64,000 nt of DNA from Treponemataceae bacterium (GTDB taxonomy: Bacteria > Spirochaetota > Spirochaetia > Treponematales > Treponemataceae), in contig JAILBN010000097.1 of assembly GCA_024680915.1 (NCBI GenBank), positions 41,699 to 105,698 on the forward strand. The letters are read 5' to 3'. A program made the position numbers and the translations under genes. Below, one piece after another: positions 20,607-30,331 of this stretch. Each line of letters begins with the position of its first letter. Position 1 is the first letter of the stretch. Under the pieces are notes generated by a model. That model was not told the origin of the DNA, ran no database searches, and saw only the letters and a list, made by a program, of their open reading frames with translations.

Positions 20607-20746
20607 GAATTCAGATTTTTTGATGAATTTGTCAAAATTTAATGTTTTAGAGATTTACAAAAAGGGTAAATAGTCTTATAATTAAGATGAGAGAAAATTT
20701 TGTATCTTTCTTCTTATAACATTCGTCAGGAGAATGGTATCTTATT

Positions 20747-21022
20747 ATGAGTCTTTGTGAACGATTTGTAAAATGTCCTTTCTATCAAGACAAAATGGTT
20801 ATTGAGACTGGGGTGGGGAGTATCCTGAAGAAGAAATACTGTGAGTCTAATAAGCATAAGTGTGCTCGGTACAAGGTCCTGTGTGAGCTGGGGCCGGAGT
20901 ATGTTGACAATACGCTTTTCCCTTATATGAAGGATAGGGCATTGGAGCTTATACAACTGAATAAGAATGATGCTGAAGCCTTGGAAGAGGACTGTTTCGT
21001 CGCTGTTCTTGAGCCTGTGTGA
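20747..21022 (+). CDS. Small Cys-containing hypothetical protein
   Basis: CPFYQ…KKKYCESNKHKCARYKVLCELG, a 4-Cys pattern. Confidence 0.6.
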   Translation: MSLCERFVKCPFYQDKMVIETGVGSILKKKYCESNKHKCARYKVLCELGPEYVDNTLFPYMKDRALELIQLNKNDAEALEEDCFVAVLEPV

Positions 21023-21068
21023 TTGAGGAGGTCATGCTTCCTTTTTTACTGAATAGGAGAAGTGCTGC

Positions 21069-21650
21069 ATGGAGAATAGTGGAAACGATATTACGGAAGC
21101 TGTCAGAAAGCTGACGGAAAAGCTCCGTCGCTTCAAGAATTCCGAGCCCGAAGGAATCCGTACGGAGCCGTTACGGAAAGAAAGCATAATTCAACAGAAA
21201 ATTAAAGAGACAGAAGAAAGTATGCGGAAAAAAACGGCGGGTATCTATAGGGGATACATGTCTCCCTTGGATACCTTCGGGCCTGATTCTCAAAGGGCAT
21301 CTGCTGTTCTGAGGGATACCGATGAGCTTTTAAAAGCATACAAGCTCTACAAGGCGGTCATGGAAGCATCAAAACCTTTGTCTGATAATGATGTGTATTT
21401 ATCCCATATTGAGATAGAGACTCCGCTTTCTAAGAACGAATCATACACGACAGGGGGTATGTTCATATATCTCCAGCTGTGGTTGATATTTGAGCAGTGC
21501 GTTGAGGATTATATACCTGTAATGGTGCAGGAGCAGGGGGGGAGGTACCACCTTTCTTTCGAAAGTCTCCAAAGTCATTATTTCTCCTCTCAGGAAAAAG
21601 AATTGCTGGCATCTGTAAAAAATACATTTTATTTAATTAAAAAAGTCTGA
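21069..21650 (+). CDS. Hypothetical protein (193 aa)
   Basis: SD TAGGAGAA upstream; no recognised domain. Confidence 0.6.
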   Translation: MENSGNDITEAVRKLTEKLRRFKNSEPEGIRTEPLRKESIIQQKIKETEESMRKKTAGIYRGYMSPLDTFGPDSQRASAVLRDTDELLKAYKLYKAVMEASKPLSDNDVYLSHIEIETPLSKNESYTTGGMFIYLQLWLIFEQCVEDYIPVMVQEQGGRYHLSFESLQSHYFSSQEKELLASVKNTFYLIKKV

Positions 21651-21654
21651 AAAG

Positions 21655-21684
21655 TTGATTCCCAAAAAAAATGTGTTATAATTT
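21655..21684 (+). promoter_or_regulatory. Promoter-like element TTGATT-16-TATAAT in a gene-free gap
   Basis: ttgatt cccaaaaaaaatgtgt tataat. Confidence 0.5.
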
Positions 21685-21778
21685 TATTCGAATGGAAATA
21701 TTCCCTTGAAAGACTTCCTAGAATAAAAACTTCCAGGGGGCTTTTTTCATTCTCCTTATCTATTTTATTCTATAACGA

Positions 21779-21985
21779 ACGGAGGGTTTTTATAGGAAGG
21801 TTGAGTCTGAAGGCCTGTTACCGGCCTTAGGATTGTTCTTAAGGCCGGAAAAGGTAAAAGATTGATTATTCTGTTATTAAGCTCCGTATGTATTATGTTT
21901 GCAAGATATAGCAAGCTTTAGTCTAGGAAGAAGAGTGTTTAGAAAGCTGCCCTTATTATTATTTATGGGCAGCTTTTTTTATTCT
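21779..21985 (+). ncRNA. Candidate structured RNA ending in a rho-independent terminator
   Basis: ACGGAG (21779)…CTCCGT closing stem, internal CCGGCCTTA…TAAGGCCGG stem, then AAGCTGCCC…GGGCAGCTTTTTTT terminator; no ORF. Confidence 0.4.
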
Positions 21986-22173
21986 GATTGAAGCGGATGA
22001 AAAGAAGTAAAAAAAAGATGACAATATAGGGAAATCGTATTATAATTCAGAAATTGCGCAAAAAAAAAATATGCGATATAGATAAAAAATAATTTATATA
22101 TTATTAAAATAAAAGCTCTTGAACGGGGTTATAAGGTGCGAAGGGGACCTTGTTGAGGTCTTGTAAGGAAAAT

Positions 22174-22761
22174 ATGCTGTCGAGATATAAAAATTGGGTA
22201 AAGAGTGCGGAAAGACCTGATGAGGCTGATTTTCTGGTACTGCCTTTCGGTGTTGCCGAAAAGAGGAGAAAAGCTGTCCTTAACATTACTTTCTGTATTC
22301 TTCTTCTCTTTTTGCAAATTTTTGGGGGCTCTTTGAATCAAAGCTCGTCAAGGACTGCTTGGATTTTTTACCCCTATGTCATCCTTTTTCTGCCGATTGC
22401 TTATTTCTTTTCAGGAGCACTCTTTTTTTTCAAAGTCTCCGAAAGCTTATCCCGTAAGGAATGGGAAAAATCCCTGGCCAGATGCAAGCATTCAGGTATA
22501 GCTCTGCTTGTTTTGTCTGCTCTTAATGCCGTCTTGGAGCTGGTCTATATCATTTTGAACCGTGGTGCGCTTTTTGCCAGCGCCTCTGGGGCTTTATCCG
22601 GTGCACTTCCTGGCGTGAAAGCCGGAGAAACCTTGGCCGGCGGGATCTCAGGGCTTATGGACATAATTTATTTAGCCGTTTTTATCTTTATGTCTCTTGT
22701 TTGTTTGCTATACGGTATTTTTTTTGATAGAAATTTCTCAAGGGCAAAACCAGTTCTTTGA
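22174..22761 (+). CDS. Hypothetical multi-TM membrane protein
   Basis: SD AAGGA before ATG 22174; three or more hydrophobic segments. Confidence 0.65.
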   Translation: MLSRYKNWVKSAERPDEADFLVLPFGVAEKRRKAVLNITFCILLLFLQIFGGSLNQSSSRTAWIFYPYVILFLPIAYFFSGALFFFKVSESLSRKEWEKSLARCKHSGIALLVLSALNAVLELVYIILNRGALFASASGALSGALPGVKAGETLAGGISGLMDIIYLAVFIFMSLVCLLYGIFFDRNFSRAKPVL

Positions 22762-22836
22762 GAATTCTATAATATTTTAAGTTTCGGGTTGCCTTTATTA
22801 CAGAACCCGTAAATAAACTTAGGAGGAAAAAACAAA

Positions 22837-25074
22837 ATGAAAAAGGTCTTTCTTGTGACTGTCACACTTTTGCTTGCAGTTTCAATGTGTTTCTGCGGTG
22901 GAAGGACAGAGAAAAAGACGGCTGAAGATGATTCTAAGAATATCATCGTTTTCGCTAACAACGCAATGAGCGAAAAATTCAGTCCATTCTTTCAGGAATC
23001 AGTTCCTGATATGCATGTTGTTGATTCAACGACTATCCAGCTTTTGTATCCGAACCGCAACGGCTCACTTGTATACAAGGGAATAGAGGGAGAGACAACT
23101 TCCTACAACGGAACGAACTACACATACACCGGTCCTGCAAATCTCGTTGTTACAGAGAACAAGGACGGAACAGTATTCTATGACTACACTCTCCGCAAGG
23201 ATCTTAAATGCTCTGACGGCGTAGCTCTTACAGCCGATGACATGATTTTCTCTCTTTATGTATATTGTGACCCGACTTATGATGGTTCTACATCTGTTTA
23301 CTCTCTGCCAATCCTCGGAATGGAAGAGTACAGAAGCGGAATGGAGTCTCTTTTCAGCCTTCTTTCTGCAGCTGGTCGTGACAATAAAGATTTCACATAC
23401 TGGGATAAAGCAACACAGGACGCTTTCTGGGCAGACGTTGACCAGGCAGGTGTTAAGTTCGTCAGAGATATCTGCGATTACTGTATAGCAGCAGGCTACG
23501 GAAAGGCTGAGGACCCTGTGGGCACAATCATGGCCAACTGGGGCTTCCCTGCAGATGCTTCTGCTACAGAGGCTGACATTTTCAAGATCATGTATGATGC
23601 CTATGAGGGTGACCTTGTCACACTCAGCGATACTGAAAAAGCAAACAGCAGCCTTACAGCCCTTATGAATGACTATTCAACTTATACAAAGGGTGTCAAG
23701 ACAGGTGACTCCGCTGACTATGTCAAAGGTTTCCAGAAGACAGGCGACTACTCAGTACGTATCGTTCTTACAGAAGTCAACGCTCCTGCAGCTGACCTTA
23801 TGGACATCTACATTGCTCCTCTCCACTACTACGGAGACAAGGCTCAGTACGACTACAAAAACAACAAATTCGGTTTCCCGAAAGGTGACCTTTCTATGAT
23901 AAGGGCAAAGACAAGAGTTCCTTTCGGAGCTGGTCCTTATAAGTTCGTATCATATGAGAACAAGACAGTCTATCTTGAGGCCAACCCATACTTCTATAAG
24001 GGAGCACCTAAGACAAAATACATCCAGTGGAAAGAGACAAACTCACAGGAAGAGGTTCTTGGTATTACACAGGGAACAATCGATATTTCTGACCCCACAG
24101 TATCAAAGGACAGACTTGAGCAGATCGCTTCCTTCAACTCAAACGGACAGATCACTGGCGACAAGCTTGCTACCTATCTTGTTGACTACAACGGATACGG
24201 ATACATCGGTATCAACGCACAGAATGTAAAAGTTGGTGACGACCGCGCATCTGAAGCTTCAAAGAACCTTAGAAAGGCAATCGCCACTGTACTTTGCGTA
24301 TACAGAGACGTTGTAATCGACTCTTACTATGGAAACGCAGCTTCTGTTATCAACTATCCTATTTCTAACTGCTCATGGGCAGCTCCTCAGAAATCAGATT
24401 CTGACTACAAAGTTGCTTTCTCAACTGATGTTAAAGGAAACCCAATTTACAAAGCAGGTATGACAGAAGATGAAAAATACGCAGCAGCTCTTAATGCTTC
24501 TCTCGGTTTCTTCGAGGCCGCCGGATACACAGTTAAGAACGGAAAGGTTACAGCCGCTCCTGCTGGTGCAAAGATGGCTTACAACCTTATGATCGCTGGT
24601 GATGGTGTCGGTGATCACCCATCATTCGGTATTGTTTCACAGGCTTCTGAAGCTCTCTCTAAGATCGGCTTCACACTTATCATCGATGACCTTACAGACT
24701 CTGCAAAACTTTGGGACACAATCAACGGTGGTACACATGAACTTTGGTGCGCTGCATGGCAGGCAACAATGGATCCTGATATGTTCCAGATTTACCACAC
24801 AGATGGTGGTTCTTCATATCACTACAACATCGATATGCCAGAGCTTGACGAGCTTGTAGTTGAAGGACGCACAAGCACGAACCAGGCTTTCCGCAAGGCT
24901 ATCTACAAAGAAGCTCTTGATTACATCGTAGACTTCGCTGTTGAGGTTCCTGTCTATCAGAGACAGAACGGACACCTTGTGAGCTCAGACCGTATTGACA
25001 TTAACAGTGTTCCCAAGGACATAACAACTTACTACGATTACTATAACGAGCTTGAAAACCTTAAGCTTAAGTAA
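22837..25074 (+). CDS. Oligopeptide ABC transporter substrate-binding lipoprotein (SBP_bac_5)
   Basis: Signal MKKVFLVTVTLLLAVSMCFCGG; DYTLRKDLKCSDGVALTADDMIFSL; long SBP family 5 layout. Confidence 0.9.
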   Translation: MKKVFLVTVTLLLAVSMCFCGGRTEKKTAEDDSKNIIVFANNAMSEKFSPFFQESVPDMHVVDSTTIQLLYPNRNGSLVYKGIEGETTSYNGTNYTYTGPANLVVTENKDGTVFYDYTLRKDLKCSDGVALTADDMIFSLYVYCDPTYDGSTSVYSLPILGMEEYRSGMESLFSLLSAAGRDNKDFTYWDKATQDAFWADVDQAGVKFVRDICDYCIAAGYGKAEDPVGTIMANWGFPADASATEADIFKIMYDAYEGDLVTLSDTEKANSSLTALMNDYSTYTKGVKTGDSADYVKGFQKTGDYSVRIVLTEVNAPAADLMDIYIAPLHYYGDKAQYDYKNNKFGFPKGDLSMIRAKTRVPFGAGPYKFVSYENKTVYLEANPYFYKGAPKTKYIQWKETNSQEEVLGITQGTIDISDPTVSKDRLEQIASFNSNGQITGDKLATYLVDYNGYGYIGINAQNVKVGDDRASEASKNLRKAIATVLCVYRDVVIDSYYGNAASVINYPISNCSWAAPQKSDSDYKVAFSTDVKGNPIYKAGMTEDEKYAAALNASLGFFEAAGYTVKNGKVTAAPAGAKMAYNLMIAGDGVGDHPSFGIVSQASEALSKIGFTLIIDDLTDSAKLWDTINGGTHELWCAAWQATMDPDMFQIYHTDGGSSYHYNIDMPELDELVVEGRTSTNQAFRKAIYKEALDYIVDFAVEVPVYQRQNGHLVSSDRIDINSVPKDITTYYDYYNELENLKLK

Positions 25075-25086
25075 TTTATACGTAAA

Positions 25087-25224
25087 ACGAATGTAGTAGA
25101 GATAAGTAACAAGTGGAAAGGGGGTTCCTCCACGAAGCTTCTAGCAAGCCTTTTTCGTCGGTGGCTTCCCCTTGGAAGCTTGTTACTCAAACTCGTTATT
25201 TAATCCTTTTATAACTACATTCGT
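25087..25224. repeat. Nested inverted repeat between peptide-binding protein and permease
   Basis: ACGAATGTAGT (25087-25097)/ACTACATTCGT (25214-25224); AGTAACAAG (25105-25113)/CTTGTTACT (25179-25187). Confidence 0.75.
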
Positions 25225-25301
25225 GAAATGAGTAAAAGACCTGTTTATAGATAAGCCGGTTTTACGGTCTGAGGTGTCAAAAGCAGTAAATAGTTGCGTA
25301 G

Positions 25302-25370
25302 CCGGAGTTTTGAAACGAGAAACCTCTGCACAAGCGAAGCGCGGAAGCCGTTTCTCGGAGCAAAATCCGG
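25302..25370. repeat. Second hairpin element upstream of the permease gene
   Basis: CCGGAGTTTTG/CAAAATCCGG and inner CGAGAAAC (25316)/GTTTCTCG (25350). Confidence 0.65.
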
Positions 25371-25473
25371 AGAGAGCAGCTGTTTGTTGGTTGTGATATT
25401 TTGCTTCCTATCTGAATTATCTGTTCACAGTTCTTTTAGTGATTTCATAAAAAAATGCAAGGTGTGCGTAATT

Positions 25474-26460
25474 ATGAGAAAATTTATTGTTAGACGCTTG
25501 CTTATTTCCGTACTTATCCTCTTCTTTGTTGCGCTGATTATCTACGGAATTATGCGGTGTATGCCCACGAGCTTTATCGAGCAGCGTGCGATGACGCTTG
25601 CTTCCCGCCCAGGCTCCAAGTCCTATCAGGAGTGGCTGACGCAGTTCACGGCGGACTACGGTTTTGACTGCGGAATAATACAAGGCTTTTTCCGATGGGC
25701 TTCAAAGGCAATCCGGCTGGATTTCGGTGAAAGCTGGTACTTCAACCAGCCTGTTATAGAAAAATTCTCCAGTGTTATTTGGTATTCATTTGCTTTAAGT
25801 CTTGTAGCCTTTCTTTTGGAAATTGTCATAGCTATTCCCTCCGGCATCGCTGCTGCACGCAAGCAGTATTCGCGCACGGATTACGCCGTTACTGTGTTCG
25901 CTCTTATCGGTATTTCGCTGCCATCCTTTTTCTTTGCGACAATTCTGAAATGGATTTTCTCCGTCAAACTGAACTGGTTCGACCTATACGGTATCGCAAG
26001 CCGTGAGCACATGCAGCTTTCTCGTTTTGAGCAGATTCTAGATATTGCAAAGCATTTCGTGCTGCCGGCTATTACGCTGACAATAATAAGTGTCGGTTCT
26101 CTCATGCGTTTCACCCGCGCGAACATGCTGGAGGTTCTTAACAGCGACTACATCCGTACTGCACGGGCAAAAGGCGTTCCAGAAAAGCGAGTTATCCATC
26201 ACCATGCTTTCAGAAATACGCTTATCCCGATTGTTACCTTGCTCGGCGGCACTCTGCCTGGTCTTTTTAGCGGAGCAATGATAACGGAAACTCTCTTCCA
26301 GATTCCGGGAATTGGCTACACATCTTATATCGCAGTAAGACAGGGCGATATTCCCTTCGTGATGTTCTACATGGTATTCAGCGCAATGCTCATACTGCTC
26401 GGAAACATTATCACTGATATTCTGTACGCGGTCATTGATCCGCGGGTACGTGTCAATTAA
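25474..26460 (+). CDS. Oligopeptide ABC transporter permease (OppB/DppB type)
   Basis: MRKFIVRRLLISVLI; RFTRANMLEVLNSDYIRTARAKGV EAA motif. Confidence 0.92.
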   Translation: MRKFIVRRLLISVLILFFVALIIYGIMRCMPTSFIEQRAMTLASRPGSKSYQEWLTQFTADYGFDCGIIQGFFRWASKAIRLDFGESWYFNQPVIEKFSSVIWYSFALSLVAFLLEIVIAIPSGIAAARKQYSRTDYAVTVFALIGISLPSFFFATILKWIFSVKLNWFDLYGIASREHMQLSRFEQILDIAKHFVLPAITLTIISVGSLMRFTRANMLEVLNSDYIRTARAKGVPEKRVIHHHAFRNTLIPIVTLLGGTLPGLFSGAMITETLFQIPGIGYTSYIAVRQGDIPFVMFYMVFSAMLILLGNIITDILYAVIDPRVRVN

Positions 26461-26470
26461 GGAATAAAAT

Positions 26471-28024
26471 ATGTCAGACAAAATGAATGAAACAAAAAAA
26501 CTTGATGATGCGACCCGCGTAAAGGTTTTGTCGCCGGGAATGCTTGTAGCGAAGCGCTTTTTCCGGAACAAGCTTGCGATCGTGGGCCTTGTAATCCTTG
26601 TGTGCATGTTCCTGTTCGCCTTTTTGGGCGGCCTTGTGATATCTTATTCAGAAACGGACGTCTTCTATACGACGGATGTGCTCAGAAAAGACTTTGCCGG
26701 ATGCGCATATATCACAGATTTTGAGTATGTTCCAAAACCCGGTACAAAAGTACCGTCAGATTTGCAGTCAAAGTTTATCCGCGCCTTAATGGGAAAAACT
26801 GTCCAAACTGAATTCGAAACCCGTGACGGCACAGCTATCGTGCTTGAATCTCCCGCTGAAAATATGTACATAGCCTACAGCTCAGAAGGCGGAAAGCTTT
26901 CCGAGCTGGCATTTTTCTGTAAATACGCCTTCTCCGCATATACAGAGGACGTAAGTTTTTCCTACGATTTCCAAAAAGAGGCACTTACTGCTCTCGGCCT
27001 TGGGCATGAATCTTTCACCGCTGACGGAGCCACCTACTCGATTGATGCATCAGGTGAAAACGCTGCCATGATAAAAACTTCTGAAGGAAAGAACTTCGCC
27101 TATGTTTCCAACCTTAAGATTAACTGCGTCATAAGCGGGCTTTTCATAACCCCTGACTTTAAAGAAAAGGCAACCATCTCCATTGCGGACGGCGCGGAGT
27201 CTTTTGACTACACGGATGCTGAAGGCGTAAAGGACACCTATCTTATTTTCAATAAAAACGGTGAGTACACCATTCAGAGATATCAGGAAACCCGCGTTAT
27301 GGATACCTACGCTGCCCCTTCCAGCGAGCATCCTGTGGGAACGGATTCCAACGGTATGGACTTGCTGGCCCGCCTTATGTTCGGTGGCCGCGTATCCCTC
27401 ACCATCGGATTTATCGTCGTTATAATCGAGCTTTTGATAGGTGTTGTTATCGGCGGTTTCTCCGGCTATTTCGGCGGCTGGATCGATACAATCCTCATGC
27501 GTGTCGTCGATATAATCTACTGTATTCCGTCTTTGCCCCTCTATCTTATACTGGGTTCCATAATGGACTACTTAAAAGCAAGCTCCGGCGTGCGTATGTT
27601 CGCCCTTTGCTGCGTATTAGGCCTTTTGGGCTGGGTAGGAATTGCGCGCATCGTCCGTGGTCAGATCCTTTCTTTCCGCGAGCAGGAATTTATGACAGCG
27701 GCAGAAGCAACTGGTATAAGTGTTCGCCGCCGCATTTTCAAGCATCTTATTCCCAACGTCGTTCCTCAGCTTGTGGTTTACGCCAGTATGGATATCGGTT
27801 CCATAATCCTTGTTGAATCAACGCTCAGCTTCTTGGGCCTGGGTATAAAATATCCGTCCGCAAGCTGGGGAAGTATCATAAACGCCGTAACAGACCCTTA
27901 CATAATGGCAAATTATCCCTTCGTGTGGGTTCCTGCAGGTTGTTTGATTCTTCTTACGGTTCTGGCTTTCAACTTTATTGGTGACGGATTACGCGACGCA
28001 TTTGATCCAAAAATGAAACGGTAG
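26471..28024 (+). CDS. Oligopeptide ABC transporter permease (OppC/DppC type) with large N-terminal extracytoplasmic insert
   Basis: RFFRNKLAIVGLVILV then about 220-aa soluble region, HPVGTDSNGMDLLARLMFGGRVSL and EQEFMTAAEATGISVRRRIFKHLIPN. Confidence 0.92.
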   Translation: MSDKMNETKKLDDATRVKVLSPGMLVAKRFFRNKLAIVGLVILVCMFLFAFLGGLVISYSETDVFYTTDVLRKDFAGCAYITDFEYVPKPGTKVPSDLQSKFIRALMGKTVQTEFETRDGTAIVLESPAENMYIAYSSEGGKLSELAFFCKYAFSAYTEDVSFSYDFQKEALTALGLGHESFTADGATYSIDASGENAAMIKTSEGKNFAYVSNLKINCVISGLFITPDFKEKATISIADGAESFDYTDAEGVKDTYLIFNKNGEYTIQRYQETRVMDTYAAPSSEHPVGTDSNGMDLLARLMFGGRVSLTIGFIVVIIELLIGVVIGGFSGYFGGWIDTILMRVVDIIYCIPSLPLYLILGSIMDYLKASSGVRMFALCCVLGLLGWVGIARIVRGQILSFREQEFMTAAEATGISVRRRIFKHLIPNVVPQLVVYASMDIGSIILVESTLSFLGLGIKYPSASWGSIINAVTDPYIMANYPFVWVPAGCLILLTVLAFNFIGDGLRDAFDPKMKR

Positions 28025-28033
28025 GGTAGGGAA

Positions 28034-29182
28034 ATGGCAATCAAGAAAAAGAATGAGAATTATATATCTGCAAAGGAATCCCGCAGGATTTCAAAAGAGA
28101 ACAGAAAGATAACGGCGGCTATAGAGAAAAAGCGCAACCGCAAGTTTATACCGGAAAACGAGTATGTTACGGTTATGAAAAACCCTGACAACTGTGTCGA
28201 GTTTGACAATGTTCATACCTACTTTTTCACTGATATCGGTACGGTAAAGGCTGTGGACGGAGTTTCCTTCGAGGTTCCCCAGGGCAAGACCGTGGGTATA
28301 GTAGGAGAGTCCGGCTGCGGAAAGTCTGTTACCAGCCTTTCTTTGATGCAGCTCGTCCAGCGTCCCACAGGACAGACTGTTGAGGGCGAAATCCGCTTTA
28401 ACACCGGCGATAAAGTTTACAACATCGTCAACACGCCGACGCCTGTTATGCAGACCCTTCGCGGAAGCTATATGTCCATGATTTTCCAGGAGCCTATGAC
28501 CTCCCTGAACCCAGTCCTCAGGATTGGTGAGCAGGTTGATGAGGTGATTATCCTACATCATCCGGAGTATTCCAAGGAGGATGTCCGTAACAGAACCCTG
28601 GAGATGTTCGATAAGGTTGGAATAGCCAACAAAGAGGGTGTGTACAGAATGTATCCCCATGAGCTTTCCGGTGGTATGAGGCAGCGCATAATGATAGCCA
28701 TGGCCCTTGCCTGCGACCCCAGACTCATAATAGCCGATGAGCCTACCACAGCCCTGGACGTTACTATTCAGGCCCAGATTCTTGACCTTCTTAGAGGTCT
28801 TAAGGAAAAGATAAACAGCTCTATCATGCTCATAACTCATGATTTGGGTGTTGTAGCCGAAATGGCAGACTACGTCATAGTCATGTATGCGGGGCGGGTC
28901 GTAGAGAAGGGTACAGCCCGTGAGATATTCAAGGATCCCCGCCATCCTTACACCATAGGCCTTATGAATTCCAAGCCTGTGGTGGGCAAGCATGTGGATA
29001 AGCTTTACAGCATTCCAGGAAACGTTCCTAATCCTATTGAGATGCCTAATTACTGCTATTTCAAGGACAGGTGCGAGATGTGCGTCAAGGGCTGTGACGG
29101 AGAGTATCCCCAGGAGTATCATGTTTCACCGACTCATGTGGTCAGTTGTTACCGTTACCAGAATGAAGGAGTGGCAAAATGA
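28034..29182 (+). CDS. Oligopeptide ABC transporter ATP-binding protein (OppD/DppD type)
   Basis: GESGCGKS, LSGGMRQRIMIAMAL, ADEPTTALDV, C-terminal Cys-rich oligopeptide domain. Confidence 0.95.
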   Translation: MAIKKKNENYISAKESRRISKENRKITAAIEKKRNRKFIPENEYVTVMKNPDNCVEFDNVHTYFFTDIGTVKAVDGVSFEVPQGKTVGIVGESGCGKSVTSLSLMQLVQRPTGQTVEGEIRFNTGDKVYNIVNTPTPVMQTLRGSYMSMIFQEPMTSLNPVLRIGEQVDEVIILHHPEYSKEDVRNRTLEMFDKVGIANKEGVYRMYPHELSGGMRQRIMIAMALACDPRLIIADEPTTALDVTIQAQILDLLRGLKEKINSSIMLITHDLGVVAEMADYVIVMYAGRVVEKGTAREIFKDPRHPYTIGLMNSKPVVGKHVDKLYSIPGNVPNPIEMPNYCYFKDRCEMCVKGCDGEYPQEYHVSPTHVVSCYRYQNEGVAK

Positions 29183-30189
29183 GCGGAAAAGCAGCAAAGC
29201 CTTATATAAATGACTTGGAAAGCCGTGACAATATACTTGAGGTCTCCCACCTTAAGAAATACTTTCCCATAAAGGGTGGGTTCTTCGGAGGTGTGACAGG
29301 CAATGTGAAGGCTGTGGATGATGTCTCCTTCTCTATAAAAAGAGGAACAACCATGGGGCTGGTAGGTGAGTCAGGCTGCGGAAAATCCACCACAGGCCGC
29401 TCAATACTGCGCCTTATAGGAAAAACCTCCGGTGATATTCTTTTCAACGGGAAAGAGGTTTATGCGGCCAATAAAAAAGAGCTTAGAGAGCTGCGGACGA
29501 AAATGCAGATAATCTTCCAGGACCCCTATTCATCCCTCTCTCCCAGAATGCCAATAGGTGAGATTATAGGTGAGGCTGTAAGGGAGCATGGCATCGTTCC
29601 TGTGTCCGAATATAACGACTATCTTTCAGGAATCATGAAGGACTGCGGTCTTATGGAGTATTACAAGGACAGATATCCCCATGAGTTCTCAGGCGGCCAG
29701 CGCCAGAGGATCTGTATAGCCCGTGCCCTTGCCCTGAACCCGGAGTTCATAGTCTGTGATGAGCCTGTCTCAGCCCTGGATGTGTCTATCCAGGCTCAGA
29801 TCATCAACCTTTTGTGGGAGCTGCAGGAAAAGAGAAAGCTTACCTATCTCTTTATATCCCATGATCTTTCCGTTGTTGAGCATATTTCTGACACTGTGGG
29901 TGTTATGTACTTGGGAGGCCTTGTGGAGACAGGGGCAACCAACGATATATTCGAGAATCCTCTCCATCCTTATACCCAGGCCCTGTTCAGCGCCATTCCT
30001 GTACCTGACCCGGATCTGAAAAAGGACCGGATTATTCTTCAGGGGGATATCCCCTCACCGGCAAATCCGCCGGCGGGCTGCAAGTTCCATACCCGCTGCA
30101 GTAAGTGCATGAAGATATGTAAGGAAGTGGCGCCTGAAACAAAGGACATGGGTAACGGCCATTTTGTTCGATGCCACCTCTACGACTAG
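29179..30189 (+). CDS. Oligopeptide ABC transporter ATP-binding protein (OppF/DppF type)
   Basis: GESGCGKSTTGR, FSGGQRQRICIARAL, CDEPVSALDV; 4-nt overlap with preceding gene. Confidence 0.95.
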   Translation: MSGKAAKPYINDLESRDNILEVSHLKKYFPIKGGFFGGVTGNVKAVDDVSFSIKRGTTMGLVGESGCGKSTTGRSILRLIGKTSGDILFNGKEVYAANKKELRELRTKMQIIFQDPYSSLSPRMPIGEIIGEAVREHGIVPVSEYNDYLSGIMKDCGLMEYYKDRYPHEFSGGQRQRICIARALALNPEFIVCDEPVSALDVSIQAQIINLLWELQEKRKLTYLFISHDLSVVEHISDTVGVMYLGGLVETGATNDIFENPLHPYTQALFSAIPVPDPDLKKDRIILQGDIPSPANPPAGCKFHTRCSKCMKICKEVAPETKDMGNGHFVRCHLYD

Positions 30190-30210
30190 GGCGGAAATCT
30201 GAAGCTGGGG

Positions 30211-30313
30211 CTTGGCTGTTGCCGGGCCTTGCCCTAAGCCTGACGAAAACAACACCTGGTCTTGGCTGTTGACGGGCAGCACACACCGAAGCTGGGTAGG
30301 GGGAAGCCCCCTA
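30211..30313. repeat. Intergenic direct repeat plus hairpin
   Basis: CTTGGCTGTTG[C/A]CGGGC at 30211-30227 and 30261-30277; TAGGGGG-AAG-CCCCCTA near 30297-30313. Confidence 0.6.
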
Positions 30314-30331
30314 TCCATAGCCCGCCACTTT

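Noticed and set aside
21655-21985. tmRNA or RNase P RNA
   Set aside because: No tRNA-like ends with CCA and no conserved RNase P core sequences were seen; left as an unassigned structured RNA
24599-24859. Plus-strand ORFs inside the peptide-binding protein gene
   Set aside because: Alternative frames of a strongly supported CDS
26038-26607. 189-aa minus-strand ORF
   Set aside because: Antisense across the two permease genes with clear EAA motifs on the plus strand
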